A stretch of 64,000 nucleotides of DNA from Novosphingobium barchaimii LL02 (lineage in GTDB: Bacteria > Pseudomonadota > Alphaproteobacteria > Sphingomonadales > Sphingomonadaceae): assembly GCF_001046635.1 (NCBI RefSeq), contig NZ_KQ130452.1, forward strand, positions 67,001 through 131,000. The letters are read 5' to 3'. Positions within the stretch are counted from its first letter, which is position 1; each line of letters opens with the position of its first letter. This document shows, one piece after another, positions 45,108 through 51,334 of this stretch. The notes beneath the pieces are model-generated. The model was given only the letters and a program-made list of their open reading frames with translations. It was not told where the DNA came from and ran no database searches. The translations under genes and the position numbers were made by a program.

Positions 45108-45287
45108 TTAGTTGCCAGCCACGCCTTTTGCCATCTCTGTAGAGGTTTTGGTGAAGGTCGCCTTAAGCTGTTCGCCCATGCCCTGCATGGCTGCGATGGC
45201 CGCGACAGCGATGAGAGCCGCGATGAGGCCGTACTCGATAGCAGTGGCGCCCTTTTCGTTGCGACGCAGCTTTTTGATGAAGCGCAT
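45108..45287 (-). CDS. Flp-type (type IVb) pilin
   Basis: This 59-residue frame encodes a complete Flp/Fap pilin. A basic leader (MRFIKKLRRNEKG) ends at the prepilin peptidase site G-A, followed by ATAIEYGLIAALIAVAAIAAM with the family's Glu-Tyr pair, and a short polar tail. A ribosome site (GGAG) lies 7 nt before the ATG. Flp pilins form tight-adherence pili together with tad genes, none of which is here. It lies on the opposite strand to all phage genes, between helicase and DNA polymerase remnants, as morons (accessory prophage genes) do. Confidence 0.9.
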   Translation of the reverse strand: MRFIKKLRRNEKGATAIEYGLIAALIAVAAIAAMQGMGEQLKATFTKTSTEMAKGVAGN

Positions 45288-45432
45288 TATAATCTCCGTA
45301 TCCCGATGTTACCCGAGCGGCACTCATCGAGCCCCGCTGAATGCATGTCTAAGCGATTCCATTTAAAAAACGGTAAATGCCGTCTTCACCTTCGCGGCCT
45401 CTCCGCGTTTTCCATGAGTAAGTACCCCTGAA

Positions 45433-46491
45433 ATGAGTTCCCCCTACGCGGGGAGGACGTTCGTCTTCGACATCGAGACCAACGGCCTCCTCGAAGCGGT
45501 CACGCGCGTGCATTGCGCTGTCGTGATCGACGTCGAGACCGACGAGGTCTTCGACTTCAAGCCGAACGAGATCGGCAAGTTCCTGGAGATGTATACGACG
45601 CCAGGAATCATCTGGGTCGGGCACAACATCATCGGCTACGACTACCAGGTCATCGAGAAAATCTACGGCCTCAAGCCGCCTCCAGCCCATTTTACTCTCG
45701 ACACGCTCAATCTCGCCCGCCTCGTCTTCAGTGATCAGAAAAACACCGACGTCAAGGTCGCAGCGAAGTGGAAGAAATACCTGGCCGCCAAGGCCAAGTG
45801 GGACACCAACGAGCGCTACCGCATAGAGCGGGAGGAGGCTGACGGCATCGTTGGCCCGCCTTCCGCGCCGTTCCCATCCAAGGCCCCGAAAGAGTTCCCC
45901 GGCTGGATGTGCGGCCTGCACACCTTGGAGAGCTGGGGCTGGGGCCTCGCAGCAGGCGCGGGTAAGGGCGACGGGCTCGACATCGGAACCCGCACCCAGA
46001 ACGGCCTAGTCGACGGTGCCATGGGCGCCGTGGCTGGCGCCGCACTTCCAGTAGCGTTCGACCGCGCTGGGGCCGCAGTCCGCATCGTCACGCTGCAGGT
46101 CAATTCGGACGGCTCCGTACTGGGCCTCAAGCCCTCCACAGGAACCTCGCACAGTGCCGTCGTTGGGGAAATCCCGGCCAGCGCCTCCAACTACCTTTCA
46201 GGGTCTGTAATAGGCGATCGTGACATTCTGGGCCTGGCGGACCTCGACACCATCCCGGCGTCCATCGAAGAGGTCTCTGTGGTCGGCTACATGTCCAAAA
46301 CGGACGCCCCCGCACGCGCCATGTACCTGGGCGTTGTCTCAGGCGGTACGACGTCGGACGGCGAGCCTCAAAACCTCAACGCTTCGGGATTCCGCCACGA
46401 GCGCGGCATGAATGTCGACCCCAACACGGGGGCACCTTGGACGGTTAGCGCCGTGAACGCCCTCCAGCTGCAGCCTAAGGTCGCCAGCTGA
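45433..46491 (+). CDS. Chimera of phage DNA polymerase exonuclease domain and a probable virion protein
   Basis: Residues 1 to about 172 match the 3'-5' exonuclease part of T7-type DNA polymerase: VFDIETNGLLEAVTRVHC (motif I Asp13/Glu15), WVGHNIIGYDYQVI (Asp70) and CGLHTLESWGW. At about residue 172 (near 45949) the match stops. The rest (AAGAGKGDGLDIGTRTQNG to the end) has the Gly/Ser/Ala-rich beta character of a phage structural protein and ends MNVDPNTGAPWTVSAVNALQ. The polymerase palm and fingers are missing. The 352-residue frame is open throughout. The identity of the second half is inferred from composition and position. Confidence 0.72.
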   Translation: MSSPYAGRTFVFDIETNGLLEAVTRVHCAVVIDVETDEVFDFKPNEIGKFLEMYTTPGIIWVGHNIIGYDYQVIEKIYGLKPPPAHFTLDTLNLARLVFSDQKNTDVKVAAKWKKYLAAKAKWDTNERYRIEREEADGIVGPPSAPFPSKAPKEFPGWMCGLHTLESWGWGLAAGAGKGDGLDIGTRTQNGLVDGAMGAVAGAALPVAFDRAGAAVRIVTLQVNSDGSVLGLKPSTGTSHSAVVGEIPASASNYLSGSVIGDRDILGLADLDTIPASIEEVSVVGYMSKTDAPARAMYLGVVSGGTTSDGEPQNLNASGFRHERGMNVDPNTGAPWTVSAVNALQLQPKVAS

Positions 46492-46742
46492 TGGCAGGCG
46501 AGTATCGCATCAACCAGGCGAGCGCGGAGATAGCTGCGGCTATCGAAGGCCCGGCCAAGGTCAGCCAGCTTAATGCTGAAGTCGCGGCCACCTTCACAGC
46601 TCCGGTCCGGGTCCACCATATCAGCGCCGAGAGTGCTCAGGTCTTCGACCGTCCCGTGCGGGTCAGTGCGGTGTTTGTCGAGGTCGTGCGCTCCATTGCT
46701 GATCGGATGAGCCGCAGGCGTCCGATTGCATTCATACCCTAG
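46491..46742 (+). CDS. Small phage protein with short repeats
   Basis: This 83-residue frame overlaps the previous stop by one base (TGATG). It holds three imperfect repeats of about 20 residues of the form VxQLNAEVAATFTAPVR, HHISAESAQVFDRPVR and SAVFVEVV. No catalytic motif or membrane segment is seen. Its place after the structural fragment suggests a minor tail or neck protein; this is inferred only from order. Confidence 0.6.
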   Translation: MAGEYRINQASAEIAAAIEGPAKVSQLNAEVAATFTAPVRVHHISAESAQVFDRPVRVSAVFVEVVRSIADRMSRRRPIAFIP

Positions 46743-46752
46743 AGAAAACCGC

Positions 46753-46977
46753 ATGTCCCAAGACGACACGATCGTCATCGAGCGGCTAACCCGCGTCGAA
46801 ACCAAGATCGACTTCATCATCGAGCGCGATCAGAAGACCGCCGAGACGCTGGAAGACCACGATATTCGGATCGCACGCCTCGAAAGCAGCTACAAAATCC
46901 TCGCCACCATTGGCGCGATCCTACTGTTCATTGCCACTTTCTTCCAGGACTGGATTAAAGTCCACCTGTTAGGGTAA
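46753..46977 (+). CDS. Phage holin/XhlA-like membrane protein
   Basis: This 74-residue protein has a charged, probably coiled-coil N-terminal part (VIERLTRVETKIDFIIERDQ) and one membrane segment near the C-terminus (ILATIGAILLFIATFFQDW). That plan matches XhlA-type phage accessory lysis proteins. The start at 46753 (MSQDD) was preferred over an in-frame ATG 27 bp upstream that overlaps the previous gene. A terminator follows. Confidence 0.62.
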   Translation: MSQDDTIVIERLTRVETKIDFIIERDQKTAETLEDHDIRIARLESSYKILATIGAILLFIATFFQDWIKVHLLG

Positions 46978-46989
46978 GGCGCCTAAGAG

Positions 46990-47015
46990 ACCCCTCACGC
47001 GAGGGGTTTCTTTTC
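46990..47015 (+). terminator. Intrinsic terminator after holin-like gene
   Basis: A short stem ACCCCTC/GAGGGGT with loop ACGC (extended by AGA/TTT) is followed by TTTCTTTT, giving a normal host-type terminator. Confidence 0.8.
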
Positions 47016-47027
47016 GATTGGCAACAT

Positions 47028-47072
47028 TTGACAATCGGGAACCATTGCCATACGTGTACGTTTGTACGCAGT
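47028..47072 (+). promoter_or_regulatory. Promoter and possible operator of the regulator-integrase unit
   Basis: TTGACA (47028-47033) is followed after 17 bp by a weak -10 TACGTG (47051-47056). A direct repeat TGTACG-TT-TGTACG overlaps the start region and could be an operator for the MarR-like protein. Confidence 0.45.
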
Positions 47073-47125
47073 GAGGGCACGTAAAAGGCCCGGCTGCTGC
47101 CGGGTCGCCCAACTGAGGGGTAGTT

Positions 47126-47470
47126 ATGACTGACGAAGAACGCATTGCGATCCGAAAACTATACCGTGCCCAGCGCCAGGTGAGAGCGTCGATAGGCCCT
47201 CAAGTCCCGTCGCAGGTCGTCCAGGCTTTCCTGGCGGTCGCAGACAACGAAGGTCTGACCCTCACAGAGCTGGCGGACATCCTGGGGACCAACGTCTCCA
47301 CCGCAAGCCGCCAGATGCTCGACCTGAGCGACCGTAACCGAAAGATGGAAGCAGGCCACAACCTGATCTCCCGCACGCCAGACCCAATGAACCTGCGGGT
47401 CAACCGCTACACCTTAACCCCCAAGGGCCGCATCCTCATCCAGGAGCTGGCTGAAACCATGAAGGACTGA
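47126..47470 (+). CDS. MarR-like winged-helix regulator
   Basis: This 114-residue protein carries a winged helix-turn-helix (GLTLTELADILGTNVSTASRQMLDL at about residues 45-70) and a wing with RYTLTPKGRILIQE, as in MarR proteins. It stands between the phage genes and the integrase, with its own promoter, so it may control integrase expression or act as the prophage repressor. It is shorter than typical MarR proteins and may lack part of the dimer helix. Confidence 0.7.
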   Translation: MTDEERIAIRKLYRAQRQVRASIGPQVPSQVVQAFLAVADNEGLTLTELADILGTNVSTASRQMLDLSDRNRKMEAGHNLISRTPDPMNLRVNRYTLTPKGRILIQELAETMKD

Positions 47471-47476
47471 CCTAGA

Positions 47477-47683
47477 ATGGCGATTTACGCAGACAAGCGT
47501 GACGGCAAGCTGACCGGGCGGTTCCGCGTCGAGCTGCAGAACGGCACCGAGCGGTACCGCAAGCGTCACGATAGCATGGCGGAAGCTGAAGCGGACGAGG
47601 GGCGCGTCAAGGCGGCCTGGGACGCTGGGGAGAGCGCTAAGGACGCTGCGCCGCTGCCTTCGGCCAAAAGAAGGGCTGCCTGA
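47477..47683 (+). CDS. Integrase N-terminal (arm-binding) fragment
   Basis: This 68-residue frame resembles the N-terminal DNA-binding domain of phage integrases (AIYADKRDGKLTGRFRVELQ). It ends 15 bp before the main integrase frame, which is one frame away (-1). The two frames are both open only between 47641 and 47683, so a single shift there would join them. This could be a frameshift mutation or, less likely, programmed recoding. Confidence 0.55.
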   Translation: MAIYADKRDGKLTGRFRVELQNGTERYRKRHDSMAEAEADEGRVKAAWDAGESAKDAAPLPSAKRRAA

Positions 47684-47697
47684 CGTTCCAAGAGGGC

Positions 47698-48582
47698 GTG
47701 GAGGCTGCTGAAGGCATCCTATGGGCGGATGCGGACACCAGGGACATCGCTTGGTCGCGCCTGCGGTCCTGCGTGGACTTCTTGGGTGGCAAACGTGACC
47801 TAGACGACCTGAAGACCACAGACCTCGACAGGCTCCGTCAGCAACTCAAGAAGGACGGGAGGGCCGATGCGACGGTCAACCGCTTCCTCTCGTGTCTCAG
47901 GACCTTCCTGACGTGGTGCAAGGCCCGTGAGTACCGAACCCTCCCGGTCAACAAGGACACGATTGTGTTCCCATGGATCAAGGAGAAGGGCGGTCGCCTC
48001 CGGTGGATCACCTACGAGGAGGAGCTGCGGCTGTTGAGCTTGATGCCCGAGAACGTCGCCAAACTCGTTCGGGTGGCCTTGGATACCGGATGCCGCCGTG
48101 ACGAGCTGCTGACGGCCCGCCTGGACCAGCTGAACGGAAATAGCCTGCACCTCTACAAGACGAAGAACGACGAGAGCCGCCACGTCCCGCTCCTTCCCGA
48201 GACGGCGGCGACCCTCCGGGAGCTGATCGAAACCAAGACGATGCCCACACAGCGCAACCTTCGGTCCTGGTGGGACCGGGCCAAGGATCGCATGGGCTTA
48301 GGGGCTGATGAGGAGTTCGTCTTCCACACATGCCGCCATACGCGGGCTGTACGCCTTGTTGACGCGGGGATTGACGTACTACTCATCAAGGAACTACTGG
48401 GCCACAAACGGATAGAGACCACACTGCGTTACGCCAAGGTGAGACCACAAAACCTTGAGCGTGTCGTCGATCGTGTGGGGGAACTTGACCGGGCGGAACG
48501 TGAAAAAGCGCAGAAATCTGCGGCTCCCCACGTCCCCCCACAGTCCCCCCTCGGTGGGGAAATCGTCAGTTTGGCGGCTTAG
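47698..48582 (+). CDS. int: Tyrosine site-specific recombinase (phage integrase), core and catalytic domains
   Basis: This 294-residue frame starting at GTG has a core-binding domain (DGRADATVNRFLSCLRTFLTW) and the catalytic domain with all residues expected: Arg in ALDTGCRRDELL, Lys in KTKNDESRH, His-x-x-Arg in HTCRHTRAV, His in LLGHKRIE, and the nucleophile Tyr in TTLRYAKV. The N-terminal arm-binding part is in another frame upstream. The gene ends 28 bp before the right repeat, the usual place for an integrase beside its att site. Confidence 0.9.
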   Translation: MEAAEGILWADADTRDIAWSRLRSCVDFLGGKRDLDDLKTTDLDRLRQQLKKDGRADATVNRFLSCLRTFLTWCKAREYRTLPVNKDTIVFPWIKEKGGRLRWITYEEELRLLSLMPENVAKLVRVALDTGCRRDELLTARLDQLNGNSLHLYKTKNDESRHVPLLPETAATLRELIETKTMPTQRNLRSWWDRAKDRMGLGADEEFVFHTCRHTRAVRLVDAGIDVLLIKELLGHKRIETTLRYAKVRPQNLERVVDRVGELDRAEREKAQKSAAPHVPPQSPLGGEIVSLAA

Positions 48583-48610
48583 GCAGTCAGAAAAAATGTA
48601 GAGTTTTCAA

Positions 48611-48661
48611 GGCTTCTCTCATGCGGGCGTGGCGGAATTGGTAGACGCGCTGGTTTTAGGT
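48611..48661 (+). repeat. attR: right 51-bp repeat inside the intact tRNA-Leu
   Basis: This is identical to 43023-43073 and forms the leader and first 39 nt of the functional tRNA-Leu. The homology continues partly upstream (GAGTTTTC, then two extra bases), as if the phage carried a longer mimic of the tRNA leader. Confidence 0.92.
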
Positions 48662-48707
48662 ACCAGTATCGAAAGATGTGGGGGTTCGAGTCCCTTCGCC
48701 CGCACCA
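48623..48707 (+). tRNA. tRNA-Leu (UAG), intact copy
   Basis: The 85-nt sequence has acceptor GCGGGCG/CGCCCGC, a D arm, anticodon stem CTGGT/ACCAG with loop TTTAGGT (anticodon TAG), a long variable arm typical of leucine tRNAs, T-loop GGTTCGAGTCC, discriminator A and encoded CCA. Its 5' half up to the anticodon loop lies in the element's att repeat. Confidence 0.97.
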
Positions 48708-48782
48708 ATCCGTCACCTGTGTGGGCGGGAGCCAGGTAATACGGGCCGCAAGGCCTTTTGGATTGCACAGGAAGGCATCGAA

Positions 48783-50351
48783 ATGCAGATCGTCGAAACG
48801 ACCAACGAAGGCCTGAAGCGCGCCTACACGGTCACCATCCCCGCCTCGGCCATCACCGCGAAGATTGAAGGTGAGGTCAAGAAGATCGCGCCGCAGGTGA
48901 AGATGCCCGGCTTCCGCGCCGGCAAGGTTCCCGTGAACCTCGTCAAGAAGCTGCATGGCCCGGCGATCCACCAGGAAGCGCTGAACACCTCGATTCGCGA
49001 AGCCATGGACAAGCTGGTTGCCGACAATGCCCTGCGTCCGGCGATGAACCCCGACGTCCAGCTGACCGACGGCTACGAAGAAGGCAAGGATGCCGAGCTG
49101 ACCGTCAGCCTGGAAATCCTGCCCAAGATCGAAGCGCCCGCGCTTGACGGTCTTAAGCTCGACAAGCTGACCGTTGCGGTCGCTGACGACGCCGTGACCG
49201 AAGCTGTGGAGCGTATCGCCACCCAGCAGCAGCGTTTCGAGACCAAGGACGGCGAGGCCGCCGACGGCGACCAGGTCATCTGCGACTTCACCGGCAAGCA
49301 CGACGGCGTCGAGTTCGACGGCGGCAAGGCCGAGAAGCAGCCGATCGTGATCGGTTCGGGCCGCCTGATCCCCGGTTTCGAGGAGCAGCTGGTCGGCATG
49401 AAGGCCGGCGATGACCGCGTCATCACCGTCACCTTCCCTGAGGACTACCCGGCCGAGAACCTCGCCGGCAAGGAAGTCACCTTCGACATCCTCGCCCACG
49501 AGATCAAGGCGCCCGCCGAATCGAAGATCGACGACGACTTCGCCAAGGAACTGGGCCTGGAAAGCCTGGAGCAGCTCACCGGCCTGCTGCGCGGCCAGCT
49601 TGAGCAGGAAACTGCCGGCCTGACCCGCACCGCCATGAAGCGCTCGCTGCTTGACCAGCTGGCTGCCGGCCATGACTTTGACGTGCCGCCGACCATGGTG
49701 GAAGCCGAATTCTCGCAGATCTGGCAGCAGCTCATCCAGGAAGCGCAGAGCGAGGAAGATCCCGCCGCTGCCCTGGAAGAGATTGAAGCCGAGAAGGACG
49801 ATTACCGCAAGATCGCCGAGCGCCGCGTGCGTCTGGGCCTGCTCCTGTCGGAAATCGGCCAGGCCAACGGCGTCGAAGTGACGGCTCAGGAAATGCAGAT
49901 GCTGGTCGGCCAGGCTGCCCAGCAGTACCGCCCGGAAGATCGCCAGCGTTTCTTCGAATACGTCCAGCAGGACCCGATGATGGCAGCCCAGCTGCGCGCG
50001 CCTCTCTATGAGGACAAGGTCGTCGACTTCCTGATCGAGAAGGCTGACGTCACCGAGCGCGAAGTGACCCGCGAAGAACTGCAGGCCGCCATCGAAGCCG
50101 ACACCGACGGCGAGACGCCGGCGGAAGGCAAGAAGCCGGCAAAGAAGGCTCCTGCCAAGAAGGCCGCCAAGAAGGCCGACGACGCAGAAGCTCCGGTCGA
50201 AGCGGAAGCCGAGGAGAAGCCAAAGAAGGCTCCTGCCAAGAAGGCCGCCGCCAAGAAGGCCGATGACGCTGTTGAAGGCGAAGCTGAAGAAGCAAAGCCC
50301 GCCAAGAAGGCCCCGGCCAAGAAGAAGGCCGCTGCCGACAAGGAGGACTGA
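48783..50351 (+). CDS. tig: Trigger factor with Lys/Ala-rich tail
   Basis: Trigger factor binds ribosomes and folds new proteins. The ribosome-docking motif is PGFRAGKVPVNL in the N-terminal domain. The FKBP-like prolyl isomerase domain is at about residues 155-245 (GDQVICDFTGKHDGVEFDGG, LIPGFEEQLVGMKAGD). The C-terminal chaperone domain follows. The protein is 522 residues, about 90 more than the E. coli form, because of a low-complexity tail from about residue 442 built of PAKKAPAKKA-type blocks. clpP and clpX lie downstream. Confidence 0.96.
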   Translation: MQIVETTNEGLKRAYTVTIPASAITAKIEGEVKKIAPQVKMPGFRAGKVPVNLVKKLHGPAIHQEALNTSIREAMDKLVADNALRPAMNPDVQLTDGYEEGKDAELTVSLEILPKIEAPALDGLKLDKLTVAVADDAVTEAVERIATQQQRFETKDGEAADGDQVICDFTGKHDGVEFDGGKAEKQPIVIGSGRLIPGFEEQLVGMKAGDDRVITVTFPEDYPAENLAGKEVTFDILAHEIKAPAESKIDDDFAKELGLESLEQLTGLLRGQLEQETAGLTRTAMKRSLLDQLAAGHDFDVPPTMVEAEFSQIWQQLIQEAQSEEDPAAALEEIEAEKDDYRKIAERRVRLGLLLSEIGQANGVEVTAQEMQMLVGQAAQQYRPEDRQRFFEYVQQDPMMAAQLRAPLYEDKVVDFLIEKADVTEREVTREELQAAIEADTDGETPAEGKKPAKKAPAKKAAKKADDAEAPVEAEAEEKPKKAPAKKAAAKKADDAVEGEAEEAKPAKKAPAKKKAAADKED

Positions 50352-50380
50352 TCCCTCCTTTCGGCCTGATGGCTCGAAAA

Positions 50381-50420
50381 AACGGCCCGGTGCAGCAATG
50401 CGCCGGGCCGTTTTCGTTTG
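50381..50420 (+). terminator. Intrinsic terminator after tig
   Basis: A perfect 11-bp stem (AAACGGCCCGG) with a 12-nt loop is followed by TTTTCG. Confidence 0.88.
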
Positions 50421-50588
50421 CGCCCGGCGAGTCGGTCTTTTGTGGATATGACGCTTGGTGCCAGAGCTTGCGGTATTTTCCGATATTATCAGGAAGTTCC
50501 GTCCAAATATCACTGTATTTCACGGGCAAATGACAATTAATTATCCGTGTGTTATATTATTGATATAAAGTAATCGTGGGGTGCCGGG

Positions 50589-51326
50589 ATGCGCATCGTC
50601 TTTCTCCTGTTCGGTGTGATCGCCTACGTCGTATTCTTTATGACGTTTCTCGCGCTGATCGCATTCGTTGGCGGACTACCGGTCTTGCCGCGCACTGTCG
50701 ATGCAGGCGGACCATTCACTGCGCCCGGCATGGCTGCGGTGATCGACCTTGCCCTTATCATCCTGTTCGCGGTGCAGCACAGCGTGATGGCCCGGCCGGG
50801 CTTCAAGACGGTATGGACGCGGATATTGCCGCAGCCGATCGAGCGCAGTTTCTACGTACTGGCCGCCAGTGCGGCGCTGATCGTCCTGATGGTGTTGTGG
50901 CGGCCGATCCCTGCGGTGGTGTGGTCGTTAGGCAGTCCGTTGTGGGCCTGGCTGTCGTGGGCGCTGTTTGTGACCGGTTGGCTGATCGTGCTGGTGAGCA
51001 CGTTCCTGATCAGCCATTTCGAACTTTTCGGCCTTAAGCAGGTCTGGAACAACCTGCGCGGGAAAATTGCTGCGCCGGTAGTTCTGCGTCAGCCGTTTTT
51101 CTATCGGCTGGTACGCCACCCGCTTTATTCCGGGTTCTTCCTCGCCTTCTGGGCGACGCCGCGGATGACGGCGGGACACCTGCTGCTGGCCGCCGGGCTC
51201 TCTGTGTTCATGCTCGTTGCGATCCGTTTCGAGGAACGTGACCTCATCGGGGTTTTTGGCGAGGATTACGTGAAATACCGGGCGAGCACGGGCATGTTGG
51301 TACCCAGGCGCCGCCGCCGGGCTTGA
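50589..51326 (+). CDS. mddA: Methanethiol S-methyltransferase-like (MddA/NnrU family) membrane protein
   Basis: This 245-residue polytopic protein starts with FGVIAYVVFFMTFLALIAFVGG, then has LFAVQHSVMARPGFKTVWTR, IERSFYVLAASAALIVL and, near the end, RQPFFYRLVRHPLYSGFFLAFWATP with EERDLIGVFGEDYVKYR. The last blocks are the SAM-binding end of isoprenylcysteine-methyltransferase-like membrane enzymes. The whole pattern fits MddA, which methylates methanethiol to dimethyl sulfide. NnrU-type proteins of other function are related, so the symbol is tentative. Confidence 0.72.
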   Translation: MRIVFLLFGVIAYVVFFMTFLALIAFVGGLPVLPRTVDAGGPFTAPGMAAVIDLALIILFAVQHSVMARPGFKTVWTRILPQPIERSFYVLAASAALIVLMVLWRPIPAVVWSLGSPLWAWLSWALFVTGWLIVLVSTFLISHFELFGLKQVWNNLRGKIAAPVVLRQPFFYRLVRHPLYSGFFLAFWATPRMTAGHLLLAAGLSVFMLVAIRFEERDLIGVFGEDYVKYRASTGMLVPRRRRRA

Positions 51327-51334
51327 CGGCGAGC

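Larger units (their letters stand above)
43023..48661. mobile_element. Remnant of a T7-like integrative prophage in tRNA-Leu(UAG)
   Basis: The element is bounded by exact 51-bp direct repeats (43023-43073 and 48611-48661) that cover 12 bp of tRNA leader and the first 39 nt of tRNA-Leu. Between them are pieces of T7-like RNA polymerase, helicase and DNA polymerase, probable virion and holin-like genes, phage-type promoter sequence, a Flp pilin gene, a MarR-like regulator and a tyrosine integrase next to the right end. One unit is 5588 bp. The order is that of a T7-like genome opened between integrase and RNA polymerase. Capsid, portal and terminase genes are absent, so it cannot make particles alone. 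Confidence 0.88.

Noticed and set aside
48579-50513. Antisense frame of 644 codons opposite tig
   Set aside because: It mirrors trigger factor over its whole length; repeats of Leu/Gly arise from the Lys/Ala tail.
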